Positions 24,682-35,735 of a stretch of DNA of 64,000 nucleotides are shown piece after piece; the stretch's first letter is position 1; the number at the start of each line of letters is the position of its first letter. The position numbers were made by a program, and so were the translations under genes. Location of the stretch: the NCBI GenBank assembly GCA_002118135.1, contig BDIU01000131.1, positions 114,934 to 178,933 of the forward strand. The letters run 5' to 3'. The notes beneath the pieces are model-generated. The model was not told where the DNA came from and did no database searches. It worked only from the letters and a program-made list of their open reading frames with translations. The stretch is from Trebouxia sp. TZW2008 (Eukaryota > Chlorophyta > Trebouxiophyceae > Trebouxiales > Trebouxiaceae).

Positions 24682-27600
24682 AACAAACAGGCAGACACAG
24701 ACAATTCCATGTATGGTACCTCAGGTCAATATCTTTGCCATTATCTGACAGCAAAAAGTTGCGGCCATCATCTTGTTCAGCATCAGGCGTCTCATCTTCT
24801 GACTCATCACCCATCTGAGCCATCTTGTGACTAATCAGGCTCTCCTCAAACTGCAGATAACATTCAGTGTATTGGAGGCAAAGCGAACTTCAACAAATGA
24901 AGAGACGGCATAGCTTTGCAAACTTTGGTACCAATGCTGTCTGTGACACCTGTACACTTAGATTGTTTCTTGTGATCATCAACACAACTTTTCAAGATGA
25001 ATTGCACACATGCCGCATGCTGTCGAGCTGGGTACACTCTCAGAGACAGGCTCTCACCAGGATGACTGTTTGTTGATGTCCCGTGACGTAAATCACGAAC
25101 AATCTACGCCTCAGCAAATGTGACCAGGATGACTGTTTGCATTCTATACCAAAAACTTGTGCCAATGCACATCAACAGCATGTGAAATTGAATAGAATGA
25201 CACCAGTGACATCAGTTCAATATTTTGTCGCAAGGAGCAAATCAGCTTGATACTGAAGTTCTAGCATCAGCATGTTGCTTGCAGTGAGAAACCCTAAACC
25301 CTAAAGCTCATGCAATAGCCAGCCTGAATTCACCTCTTACCTGAGTCAGGGTATCAAAGATCAGGCTGAAGTCTCTGACGGTCTTTACGGTGGTAAGACC
25401 CTCCTCATACACGTCACGGGCCTTCTCAATCAGACCTCTCCTGATGTAGTAATCCGCTAGGCTGGTCCACAAGCGTCCCACCTATACATAAACATTGTCA
25501 CATGTAACAACAGCCATAATTGAACTCAAATAAATTTGTTGAACTGCAGTGCGTACTGCACCATAAAGCAGGGATCTGTCTGTTTAGTCCACAAGCGCCC
25601 GGCCTGTACAGATTTGGCACATTTTGGAATGACAGTGCCCAATCAGACCACTTCTGATATAGTCATCTGCAAGGCTGGTCCACAAGCGCCCCACCTTGAC
25701 AACATCCTTGCCACATGTCATGGTAGCATTGATCGAGCTTGAAAAGTTGTTAAACAGTGCTTACTGCACCATCAAGTCGTGATCTGTCAGGCTGATTCAC
25801 AAGCGCCCGACCTGTACAGCACCATTGCCACATTTCACTACAGCAACCTGTACTCCTCAACCGTCATCTGTCATCAGTGTTTGCTGTTGAACAGTGATTG
25901 TCGACCTCTGCAAGCACCTCATTTGTCGAGGTGCTTCATGAGTGTCCTATCTGTACATTGCCATCACCCTTGGACGTCATATCTATCACTGGGCTCAGCA
26001 CAATACCCCTCTGCAAGGCTGTCTAGTAAAGGTATGATCCAAAGCGCTTGTGCAAAACAGTGACTATTGAGTCACCTGTTAGACAAGTTGAGTGCAGTGC
26101 ACCGCGCAGTAACCCACAGGAAGGCTGCCTAGTGAAGCTATGATCCAAAGCGCTTGTGCAAGTCAATGACTATTTAGTCACATGTTGGACAAGTTATGTA
26201 CAGCGCACCGCACAGTAGCCCTCTGCAAGGCTGTCTAGTAAAGCTATGATCCAAAGCAGTTGTGCAAAACAGTGACTATTGAGTCACCTGTTAGACAAGT
26301 TGAGTGCAGTGCACCGCACAGTAACCCACAGGAAGGCTGCCTAGTGAAGCTATGATCCAAAGCGCTTGTGCAAGACAGTGACTATTGAGTCACCTGTCAG
26401 ATAAGTTGAGTGCAGCGCACCGCACATTAACCGTCTGCAAGGCTGCCTGGTGAAGCTATGATTGGAAGCATTTGTGCAAGACATTGACTACTGAAATACC
26501 TGTTAGTTAAGATGTCTACATTGCTTTGACATACGCATCAATCATCTTGCAAGTGCTGTAATTTGCACAGTCATAAAAATCACCTGAGTTTGCAAGATCG
26601 ACATCTGGCGTCATATGTGAGACATCATATCTTGCAATCTTACCTCGTCAGTGAATTTGCGGATACCAGATCTCAGAATGGCATCAACCTTCATGCCACG
26701 GACAAGATCTGGATGCCGTGTGATAATGTCACACAACTCCAACCATAGCTGATGCTTTGACTTGCCCTCTAGACTCCTGAAGGTGTCATCATCAACAACT
26801 TGTGCTAGCTTCTTGGCAGCTTCTCCCCAGCTGCCCTGCAGTTGCAACACGATTTGAGTTTGCAGAATTTGAAACACCTCCCTAACTGTCCTTTGCCCCC
26901 GCCCGTTTTCCACGCTCATGCATAACAACTTACTGGCCAGCAGATGTCAATGAATGTGCCCCTGCTGTTGTGACTTGCTGTGTTCTGCTGCTGGAATGCT
27001 GTGCTTAGCCAAAATGCATGCCACACAGCACATGACGCGCATTGGCTGCTGGAATGCTGTGCCTAGCCAAAATGCATGCCACACAGCACATGACGCGCAT
27101 TGGCTGCTGGAATGCTGTGCCTAGCCAAACTGCATGCCACACAGCACATAACACGCATTGGCTGCTGGAATGCTGTGCCTAGCCAAATGCATGCCACACA
27201 GCACATAACGCGCATTGGCTATTCGGGAGGATGTACAAACCAGAAAGCAGGTTGTACCTTGGCTTTGAGGTAAGCAATGTACTCTTCGGTGTGGCTGGGT
27301 TCCAGTTTCAGGTACCGCCGGTAGACTCTCAGAGCAGTCTCCACTGGCATGTCTGGTTGCATCACAAATCTCTGCAGACAAGCAGCAACATGTTGCATGC
27401 TAAATTCAGATAACCAGGGGCTTACTGGCTACATGCTGCATGCGCTTCAAGACTAGGCCCACGGTGCATACAGGCATGTCTGGTTGCATCACAAACCTCA
27501 ACAGCAACACCTTGTTTTACACCATGTCCAGCTTTTCAGCAGGTTACTCAGTGCATGTGACACATGCACTGCATAGGCTGGGAGGCTAGGCTAGAACTTC

Positions 27601-28383
27601 TTACAGGCAGTTGTGATTGCATCACTTAGCACTTGCAAAAGATTCTTGTGCACTCACAGTGATGTGCTGGTTGATTTGCATGCTGAAATTGTATCACATG
27701 CCTGATGGGGTCCATTAGGAGTGTGCAGCGTGAATTAGGTTGCTTCTTTGAAGACTGTTTGTAATCATTGCACACAGTTTGAACTGCAGCTTCAGTGAGG
27801 GCATGTTCAGGCTTACCAGGTACAGTGTCCAGATCCTGTCATGCTGAGTAATGGGCAGGGAGCAAAGACACCGGTCAAAGACATGGCGTGTGTGTGTTAG
27901 CTTCTGTTGTGACATCAGAAGCTCCAGGTACTCAACCCACACCCGGGGCATCTTGTGCATGGAGACAAGTGCCCTCTCGTATGTATTGTTAAGGCCCACG
28001 ACCGCACTGTGATTGAGTGGCAAACCCCGAGTAGCTGCTCGCCGCTCCTTCAAGTATGCATGCCATAGCTGCAGCAAAACAAGCAATGTTGGTCAAGAGA
28101 TGCTGCCAGGCAAACACAAGAGATGAATGCACAGCAAATGAAATTGCTTGATTCGCACCTTGTAGCTGCCTGGTAAAGCGGAGATAGCTCGTTCGTATAG
28201 CAGAAACCTGCGTTTCTGCGCAGCATCTTTCCTAGCTTCCAAATATCGCCACCACATGCGCAGACTGTAGGGATTTCGCAACAGCTCCTCCTCGTACAGC
28301 AAGTCATCGTCGTCCGGCAGCAGCTCCTGGAAGTCCTCATGGCCGTTCTGGGCGTTGGCCTGCTCAACAAGCCCAGGCGACAT
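16075..28383 (-). CDS. SYF1: Pre-mRNA-splicing factor SYF1/XAB2
   Basis: HAT-repeat scaffold of the NineTeen/Prp19 complex, acting in spliceosome activation; the human ortholog XAB2 also serves transcription-coupled repair. Sixteen exons join without a phase break: 28159-28383, 27817-28068, 27258-27371, 26644-26835, 25341-25481, 24720-24850, 23805-23982, 22754-22996, 21795-21986, 21035-21205, 20181-20363, 19694-19776, 18867-18990, 17878-18004, 17397-17501 and 16075-16415. They encode about 933 residues, close to plant SYF1. Visible signatures include [20 protein letters not shown] near the start, [67 protein letters not shown] and the C-terminal [10 protein letters not shown] ... [11 protein letters not shown]. 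The ATG at 28383 directly precedes the conserved N-terminus. Many introns carry decayed copies of the adjacent exon edges. Exon 16 has four further acceptor copies, so alternative acceptor use is possible there. Confidence 0.95.
16416..16960 (-). repeat. Tandem array of SYF1 exon 16 acceptor copies
   Basis: Four diverged copies of the acceptor and first part of exon 16 follow the real junction at 16415/16416, with junctions near 16561, 16708, 16809 and 16940, about 100-150 bases apart. Each keeps the tgcagc(c)ttgcc acceptor context and a fragment resembling [14 protein letters not shown]. Only the copy at 16415 runs into the conserved C-terminus. Confidence 0.75.
17050..17175 (-). repeat. Dispersed repeat copy A
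   Basis: On the minus strand this segment shares a core with 30370-30500 and 40590-40730: a gcagt..aatg.agtga(t/c)tggttcc segment plus flanking blocks. It lies in SYF1 intron 15. No coding frame is seen, and it is probably a short non-autonomous element or relic. Confidence 0.5.
20363..20650 (-). repeat. Copies of the SYF1 exon 11 acceptor edge
   Basis: Two further copies of the exon 11 beginning (real junction 20363/20364) lie upstream in the gene, with junctions near 20505 and 20643. Each encodes a recognisable [17 protein letters not shown] fragment. Only the innermost copy continues into the rest of the exon. Confidence 0.8.
23500..24320 (-). repeat. Array around SYF1 exon 7: edges duplicated on both sides
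   Basis: Exon 7 (23805-23982) is flanked on both sides. Two copies of its first part lie upstream in the gene (about 24041-24150 and 24200-24312, with [20 protein letters not shown] still readable). Several copies of its last part plus donor lie downstream (units near 23690, 23580, 23465 and further decayed ones to about 23180). The inner downstream units are spaced about 110-120 bases and are very similar to each other. Confidence 0.8.
24336..24412. repeat. CAGA/CAGG microsatellite 1
   Basis: A run of caga tetranucleotides changes into cagg tetranucleotides, within SYF1 intron 6. Confidence 0.95.
24557..24681. repeat. CAGG/CAGA/CAGG microsatellite 2
   Basis: Composite array with a short cagg run, a long caga run and a long cagg run. 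It has the same order as the array at 24336-24412 in the same intron, which suggests duplication of an older seed. Confidence 0.95.
25560..26500 (-). repeat. SYF1 intron 4 tandem array (about 110-base units) and exon 5 edge copies
   Basis: Two arrays adjoin. At 25565-25820 three decayed copies of the exon 5 acceptor edge (ggtccacaagcg...) lie upstream of the real exon. At about 25990-26490 five units of roughly 105-120 bases repeat, each containing agctatgatccaaagc, gactattgagtcacctgt and gcagcgcaccgcac variants. Confidence 0.75.
27000..27220. repeat. Four tandem units in SYF1 intron 3
   Basis: A unit of about 60 bases (gctggaatgctgtgcctagcc, then atgccacacagcacat and cgcattgg) repeats about four times with near-perfect identity, indicating recent expansion. 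Confidence 0.85.
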
Positions 28384-29092
28384 GCCAGATCAGTGCTTCA
28401 GAGCAGCGCACAGGCGGTGCGATTGGCGGTGCGTCACAGCATGGGCTCCCTTTACAATACAGGTGCTGTTCGACCCGCTTGTCTGGTGCGCGCCCGGCTA
28501 GCTGCGACAAGCCTGTGCACAGGCAATGCTTGGCAATTAAGCCAAACCTCGCGAAATTGCCTACAACCCTGCTGACAAATTGGCATGCTTGTATATTACT
28601 CAACCCCTTGACTATGAACTCGATAGCAAAGCTCATTGCAGCAAAAGCTTCAAGTTGCCAAATCCACCATCGACGAACTCGACTGCGTAGTTGTCCCGGG
28701 CTTCACATGGTTTGAGAACTTGCTGGCGATACCGCATGCGATCTGGCATCAAGTATGACGGCATAGGCTGCCGATAGGTGTCGAAAGACTTGTTAGCCTG
28801 CAGCGCGGTAGCACTTCTTGCGCATGGGCCAGATCTTGAGCGTAGTGCAAAATTACGTCAATTACATGTTGTCGGGTCTCAGCCGGCCACCGAGGTCTGC
28901 TGTGGCCGGAAGAGTAAATCCTAAGATCAGAGCGCTGATGAACGGGTACCGTGGAGGCAAGCCTAGCGCCATGAACGCAGAGAGTCCACAGTGATCCGTG
29001 AAACGGATTGTTTGAATCGATTGCTGCCTTATGCAGTCCCTCGTCAGGTCCCCACTTCCACAAACATACAGCAGCTACAAAAGGTCAAGAAC
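28384..29092. promoter_or_regulatory. Shared CpG-rich promoter of SYF1 and the phosphatase gene
   Basis: This head-to-head intergenic segment is CpG-rich relative to the adjacent introns. It may include the 5' exon of the plus-strand phosphatase, since in-frame upstream coding is expected there. ATGs at 28938 and 28971 are candidates, but no junction is certain. Confidence 0.5.
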
Positions 29093-32000
29093 ATGCGAGA
29101 CCTAGCAGAGGTGTGCTCAGGAATTGCGCCAGGTCAGAATAAACTTTGCCCTGAGACTCCAGCTGCACGTCAGTAAGGCTCCACATGCCATTCAACAACT
29201 CTGCTTCTTCATCATCTGCAGGGCGCATCTTGCGGTCAGCGTGTCCAAATTCTGCTGAGCAGCCAGACGTGGATATCATCCGACACAAGCTGGGCATATC
29301 ACATCTGGTGAGCAAGTTATCAAACTACAATGTCATCAACCAGCTTCTCTGCACTTGATGCAGAACATGCCACTGCCACAGCATAAGGCACACAGGCAAT
29401 ATGCATGCTTCCACACAATGCTGTGCAGATTCCCACCAGCTAGCTTGCCACACTACCAGGGGTCAGATTTCTGCTTTTTGTCATATTCACTAATGCTGTG
29501 CCATTGCATCTTGTCAAGACACCAAAACACTTATACGCATCAATGCACACACTGCATGGCAATAAGAAAGCAACTTCAGCCAATACAGCGCAAAACCCAC
29601 ATGTGCAGCTGCAATAGCAGCTTTGCTTCAGATGACATAATGCCTGGTCACAGGTAGATCTGAGGAGCGGGTACGAGCGGTCTGAAGATCCTGAGAATCT
29701 GCTTGTGGAGGAATCTGAACTGCAAGTATCCAAGCGCCAAGGGAACATTGCTCAAGTGATCTCTTGCTCTTCTTCTTTTGATTCTGATGTCAGACTGCAC
29801 TTGCTGCAACATGTTTGCAGTGTGTGCTTGGGGTGGTAAGATTTCATATGTGCTTATGTCACCAATTTCCAGCAGTGATGTCTTGATCCAATGTCCACTG
29901 CAGGGGCTGAGCAATCTTAAATAAAGTATTTGGTCATGTCGCACTGAGACTGTCACAGACACAATGTGTTTGGTGGCAATGAATCGCAGATGTTTAGACA
30001 CGTGAGACGAAATGAGATAGATTCTGCTGCTTGCAGATGGAGAGGTTTGAGCAAGTAGGAGAGGGTGAGCAGTCGGGCCATAAGCCCTTCACCATTCACC
30101 ATCTCTCCTTGCTGGAAAGGTACACAATTTTAGCAACAACAACAACAACGAGCTGATGCATACATACAACCTTACAAGAAAGGCAATGTACAAGCTACAC
30201 ATCTTACCAAATCATTGAATGTGCTGTATTGAGTGCATTTGCACTACATGTCCTGCATGATGCTTGTTGACAAGCACGTGAGTGAAAATTGTATATATCA
30301 TTGTGAGGCTGTGCTTGCATTGGCAGCGAGCGGCTCTGGACCAAACAGTTGGGAAGCAGCTACAGCAATTTGTTTCTATAACGACTGCATTGGTCACCAG
30401 GAAAATTGTCCATATGCTGAATTGTGCTTACTCAGAAGTACCACTACAGTCCAAATGCAGTGATTGGTTCCCAAATGCTTCGTCCCTACAACAAGAATGT
30501 CCTCATATCGAGTGTCCTTATAAAGCAAAAACACTGTATTTTTGTACACAACTACAGGTGTAGAGACTTGACTTGCAAGCATGCAAAGTGCGGTCATTGG
30601 AATGACTTTGCACTGTCACAAGACAAGTCTAAACAGAAGTGGTGGCAGGCAGCTCTCCTCGCGGAATCATGCAAACTCCTGGGCGCATCCAAGGTGATTG
30701 TTGTGGTGTTGCAGGAGTCGGTACTACAAAGCAATTCTGCTGAAGATTCCCTTCCTTTCGTCAGCTTCTGCTCTTGCGTGGATGCCTTTCAACCAAGCCA
30801 AGGGCAAATCTATTATCATGACGTAAGGCACATCTGTCATATGTTGAACACAATTTTTGGCACTTGCGCTCTTTCAAATTCCAACACTGAAACAGCCTGA
30901 AGGAGGCTTTGCTTTGCAAGCTCATTGTACAATTGATCAGCATGTTTTTAATTGACTTGGTTGTGTTTGTGTCTGACTCAAATTCTTTGGCTGCAGAGAG
31001 ATCAACAGAGGCGGTTTGCCAATGCTATATGAGATCATCCTGGAGATTGCTGGTCCTGAGATCAAGTGTGCTCTTGAGGTCAGGCGCACCTTTTTGTTTG
31101 TTTATGCAAAATACTTTTGGAATCTGGTTACAGCTTTTTGATCATAAAGTCATTCAAGAGTGCCAAATGCAATCATAAAGCATAAAATTTTGCACATGCA
31201 TGCAAAGCAGACATGGCCAAGATCATGCATGCTTTGGTTCTGGTTCTAAGCGAGCAAAAGAATGGTGCTAGCAGACACCGGAAATTGTGTACACAACAAT
31301 TGAGCAGGGGCCAAATTTTCAGCTCTCCTGGATGCTGAATGTTGACAGTCCTTATGTGGGTGTGCATAGCATTGTATATGCGCCAATTGAATTGGTAAAA
31401 TTCCTGCTGCACAAGTAAAGTGTTGAGAAGCCCTGACAGCCTGTTGCATTTTTTATCCTAGTTCACATCAGACAGCAGCTAAAGCAATGCTGCAATGCGC
31501 TTAGGTGATTACAGAAGCAGCTGAAGCAGGTGAGCCACTGCTCTTCTTCTGCAGAGTGGGTAAGGACAGAACGGGGGTGTTGGCTGCGCTACTTCTGTCC
31601 TGCTGTGGTGCGAAGCCTGAGGAAATCATAGCAGACTACCACAGGTCAGTCAGACAGGCTTGTGAAAGCTGTGTATCAGAAACAAACGCACAAGAACCCA
31701 CTTAAGATGTAGATGACCTCTTTGATTCAACCCTCTGCAGTGCAAGCTACAGGAGACTTCGTCTATGTCTGTCCAGTGACATAAGATGCAAACTTTGAAG
31801 GGCCACAGGTCGTTTTGTGAGTTGAATTCATCTGAAACCTGCTGCAGCTGAAATATATATGAGCTGTGATGTGCTATTCTCAGCCAGTTCTCAGAGAGAG
31901 TGCATGCACAACAAGTCTGAGGGCAGCTGTTGCTTTATATGAATGAATCAGGCAAGACATGGGAAGCTTTCATTATGAGTTGTAATCATGTGCTGCAGAT

Positions 32001-32631
32001 CTGATTCAGTGGTACAGGAGATAGCATTAGGCGGCTTGGAGAAAGATGATGCTGAACTGAATCAGTTAGACCGAGCTGTCTTCTCTAAGGTGCCAGCTGC
32101 CCCTGTGTTTCAGTGACTCAAACTGACCTTATGAGCCTCACTCCTTGACTGGTCAAGACAAATACAACAAGCAGATTTGTTCAAGATGCCTCTCGGTCTC
32201 CTTGCATATCAAGCTAGCGTTGCTGACACATGCCTGGCATACAATCAAATGAAGCTATTGCCTGCAACATGCAAGCAAGAGACGGTCGTGTACATGCTGT
32301 AGTCAAAATTGATGAACCAATTGTCATGCATGGCATATGTTAGCCAAGGCGCTAGGTACGTCTGGCACAAGTCCTGTCTTGCCAGGAGGGCTTGTCGTAG
32401 CCCCACAGGGATGTCCATTGATCAGCTGCTGAAGTCACACAAACTAGTATGCTGTCTGACTCAAGTTTGTGCCCTGTGTTGCAGGCTCCACCTGAGGTCA
32501 TGGCTGCAACACTCTCACATCTAGATGAGACGTACGGTGGGCCTTCAGGCTACCTGGAAAGCATTGGCTTCACAAAGCAGCAGCAACAGCGGCTTGCCAA
32601 AGCTGTCAGTGTTCCTGCTGCTTTACCATAG
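29093..32631 (+). CDS. Tyrosine phosphatase of the Y_phosphatase3 type
   Basis: Predicted protein tyrosine/serine phosphatase family member. Exons: a first exon ending 29132 (start uncertain), 29222-29307, 29654-29725 (or to 29835, which fits the next phase), 30715-30822, 30997-31078, 31505-31644, 31999-32089 and 32485-32631. Family signatures appear in order: NMRDLAEVCSGIAPG, GRILRSA, VDLRSGYERSEDPE, EINRGGLPMLYEIILE, then the catalytic loop FFCRVGKDRTGV with Cys at 31550-31552 and Arg seven residues on. The His that often precedes the catalytic Cys is Phe here. A C-terminal APPEVMAATLSHLDETYGG block follows. The VKN before the in-frame ATG at 29093 matches the conserved N-terminus, so translation probably starts in an upstream exon. 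The total is at least about 290 residues if the longer fourth exon is used. Confidence 0.82.
30370..30500 (+). repeat. Dispersed repeat copy B
   Basis: Shares blocks with the segments at 17050-17175 (inverted) and 40590-40730: actgcattggtcaccaggaa, then cagtccaaatgcagtgattgg, then caagaatgtcc. It lies in a phosphatase intron. Confidence 0.55.
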
Positions 32632-33268
32632 CAAGCTGTGAAGTCTGTTCAATTGTGTTCTTTGTACCATTCGTGTCGTCAAGCTTTTGCTCATCACATG
32701 CTGCCCCGTGATGAAAGGCTGAGGATGCTGTTTGTGTGTGTTGCTCATAGCAGTCCTTTTGCCAAGTCTTTTGCTCTTGATCAAGATTGACATCAGAAGC
32801 ATGATCTATTTGACCTGTTTGAGACAATCAATTGGTGTTGTGATGCATGTCAGTCCACTGCACGTCTCCATCGCTCTGAAGCTTCCAAGGCAACAGTCAG
32901 CAGTAAGACACTTGTGACCCAGTGCAGTAATTCTTGGACGTTGCTTTTCCATCTGTCATACGTTTGCTGCAATTCTCTTGCTTGTGTACAAGACCCTTCT
33001 GACAACCTTCTTTGCAAGGCTAATATTAATGCTGCATAGAATTGGCAAGTTACAATTGCTTGTCTTCCTAAAAAGGCGTCGTCGTCTGACTGACTGGTGA
33101 GCTTCATGCTGTCCACAGATGCACTGATTCATTCATTCTCACAGTCATTCGCTCCGCATGCGAGACAGGCCCAGCTAGTTATAACCTGCAGCAGTCAACT
33201 GTCTGCATCCAATTTAGCAGATGCAGTGACTCTGTACATGTGCATTTGAGGACAGCGAGAGACACATC

Positions 33269-33337
33269 TGTAACGGGGCGCATGAAAAGGGTATGCCAGC
33301 TACGTGTCAGAGAGCCAATTAAGTTTGCCCTGTAACA
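33269..33337. repeat. 5' LTR of the TRIM element
   Basis: 69 bases, identical to 33523-33591, with TG..CA termini. Confidence 0.9.
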
Positions 33338-33522
33338 TCCCCCCCCCGTTAAATCAAGACCCCCGGGCTTGAATCAATTAACGGATGCGGAGAACCCAAA
33401 TCATCAAGCAATCAATGTCAAGTATCATATCCTGGGCTGGGAACAGGACCAATCGTGCGGAAGCGCTGAATCGAACCGCCGACCTCCAATCTGAGGTCAA
33501 ACGGCCTAACATCCAAAACCAC

Positions 33523-33591
33523 TGTAACGGGGCGCATGAAAAGGGTATGCCAGCTACGTGTCAGAGAGCCAATTAAGTTTGCCCTGTAACA
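33523..33591. repeat. 3' LTR of the TRIM element
   Basis: 69 bases, identical to 33269-33337, followed by the ACATC target duplication. Confidence 0.9.
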
Positions 33592-33690
33592 ACATCAGCT
33601 GACTGGAGTCTCAGAACTAATTTTGTCATGCGTTCTATGGGCGCCACACGCATAACCCAGCAGGCATGCCTCTCTCAACTTGAATCGACG

Positions 33691-35735
33691 TTATGAAACT
33701 ACCGCAGCTTTGTCAAAAGTGTTGCGTACAGTCTCTAGTGCTGCGGCAACATCTTTGCGGGTGAAGCCATACTTGTTCAGCTGTTTCAGCAGCTGCTTGC
33801 CGTCACAGTTGCCAAGACCCAGAACACCACCAAAAAGTGCACGCCTAGCAGCAAAGCCTCCCTGCAAGCACAGAAATTCAACAATTCATGCTATGCTGTT
33901 TCCTGTTCTCTGTACCCTGGTTCGACTTTCAATTATGCATCGAGATTTGAGGTCAATTATGCATCAAGAGTGAATTCACCAGTAATGGAGCGCTGGAGCC
34001 CCAGTTTGCTCTCAGGCCCCATGTGACCAAATCTTGTTGGCAAAATTCGGTTCTGCCAGGAAAGCTGGGTCTTGCATTCTGAAGAGCAAGCCTGCGTTAT
34101 CAGCAATATCATGATCATCACATGCTTGTGCGCCGCAATTTGAGTGCTTCAAGGGTTTGTTTGTTTTTGCCAGGCCAGGCCTAGGCAAAACTGTTTGGAG
34201 CTAGTCCATTGCTTCTGTATGGATATAGCTTGGTTATGAATTTCTGACTAGAATGCATGTAAATGATGACGAGGACAGTGGTGTACATGTTTGCTAGCAA
34301 GGGTGACATGACCTTGCTAGGTGCATACAAGAAATACATGGATGCCTCCTGGCAGGTCATATACACTTATCACCTATGCTAGAGTGTATGATGTACCACT
34401 CTTGTCAAAACGGCCTCTGAGTAGCATCTTGCACCAAATGACTTGCGTTCCTGTGACATGCATGTTGGAATGGCTCAGAGACTAGTGCGCCTGTAGTTGG
34501 CCAGCTTCCTCCCAAGCTTTGATTCCCTACTAGACTAGATCAGATGCGACTTGACTTGTCTCGACAGTTGAGCTGAATGCAATCATGCTGATATCGAATT
34601 TGGGCCGAAAATGTTGTTAGGAAGCCCAAAATAGCAATGTTGCTTCAAGTCAGACTATGCATGTTTAATACTGAGAACGAGAGGAAACGATACCTGATGT
34701 GACTTGGGCTTGCATGCTCAACACCAATGTTGCCAGCTAGCTTATACCTGCAAGCAAGAAAACGGCATGATTTTGAAATTAACATTTCTGACATATTGGT
34801 CAGTCATACATTGGTTTGAGACTGAGATCAAGAGGCTGGCTGACTGCTTGAGACAGTCTCAGTGTTGGCCATGTACAATCCACGAAAATGAGGACATGAG
34901 GATGAAATGAGGTTTGGGGGCAGTGCATTGCTTTTGTATGCACCTAGCTGGATCACAACTCTTTACTAGAGTGCGTGAATGCTGCCCTTATTACTCAACT
35001 CTTGGTTGCCAAGGACAATGCCTCTCCAGCCTTGCAAAGTGAAAAGCGGAATCAATCACCTTTTACCTTCTGTCTTTGGCAGCTGTGGCTTTTAGTTGAG
35101 GGATGAATGCATGCAAGCAGCGGCTGTCAAGGCAAGTATCCACCACAGTGCGCCCCTGACGACCAGCAACATCTGGATCCAGCAGTACAATGACCTGCTT
35201 GCACTTGCTGGCTCTTGCTTTCAACAGCTGCGCCTTGACAGCACTGATGCTTTGCATGGCTCCTTCAAGCACAAACACCTAGCAGGCATACAAAACAGTT
35301 GGGGGACAAGTCAAAGGGGTACTGGGCCAATGCTGTGATGTAGACGTGAAAGGGGACCGCTGAGCAACACTGTGTGCCTGCAGTGATCAAAGCTGAACTT
35401 GTACTTGTTTGGCAGCTCACCTGGCAAGGGACAGCCTTTGTTACCGCACGCTGATCGCTGACACCTTCCACAACGACGAGGCAGTCGCGCCAGTTCGTTA
35501 CAGGAGTCGCGCTTGTATTGTGTGCTGGAGCTGCTGCATGTACCTGCACCACTCTGCCTTGTTTCCGAAGGAGCTGCTCGCTGAAACACGTGCTTGCAAG
35601 TCTGTAGCGCGGCTGGAAAATGGTTCTACGTAACAGCAGGGACCGCTGCCGTGCCTTCCCCCGAGATGAAGCTGCAAGCTGCTTGCTCAGACTTGTTTTG
35701 CAGGGATTGAATCTCTCACACAGGCATGTCAGCAT
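33691..35735 (-). CDS. RNase M5-like Toprim ribonuclease, probably organellar
   Basis: Resembles bacterial RNase M5 (RnmV), the Toprim nuclease that matures 5S rRNA. Five phase-consistent exons: 35421-35735, 35067-35278, 34694-34747, 33980-34091 and 33691-33861 (287 residues). After about 90 N-terminal residues rich in Arg, Ser and Ala, with few acids (transit-peptide-like), come the Toprim motifs CLVVVEGVSDQRAV (catalytic Glu) and VIVLLDPDVAGRQGR (the Asp-x-Asp type pair), then HAFIPQ. The family-specific NIGVEHASPSHIRLALQNA follows, with a C-terminal LGLGNCDGKQLLKQLNKYGF block typical of RNase M5. Action on plastid 5S rRNA is inferred from the leader, not shown. The gene is head-to-head with DUR3. 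The start is the ATG at 35735. Confidence 0.88.

Larger units (their letters stand above)
33269..33591. mobile_element. TRIM-type miniature LTR retrotransposon, complete
   Basis: Two identical 69-base direct repeats, 33269-33337 and 33523-33591, begin TGTAACGGGG and end CCCTGTAACA (TG..CA ends). They flank only 185 internal bases with no protein-coding capacity. A perfect 5-base target duplication ACATC lies immediately outside (33264-33268 and 33592-33596). The interior starts with a C-rich run and an imperfect inverted repeat (ccgttaaatcaag / cttgaatcaattaacgg). On the minus strand it contains a B-box match ggttcgattc (33468-33477) next to a perfect 6-base hairpin gacctc/gaggtc, so a tRNA-like sequence may be embedded. 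The identical LTRs and intact CpGs suggest recent insertion. It must depend on enzymes encoded elsewhere. Confidence 0.9.
32632..33690. other. Convergent intergenic region containing a TRIM element
   Basis: Lies between the 3' ends of the phosphatase and RNase M5 genes. Apart from the LTR element at 33269-33591, no coding or RNA feature is seen. Confidence 0.6.

Noticed and set aside
25289..25305. Telomere-type repeats (aaaccctaaaccctaaa)
   Set aside because: Only about two units inside an intron, so chance or a trivial interstitial remnant.
23180..26500. CRISPR array
   Set aside because: Repeats are tandem, contain exon sequence and have no unique uniform spacers; the genome is eukaryotic.
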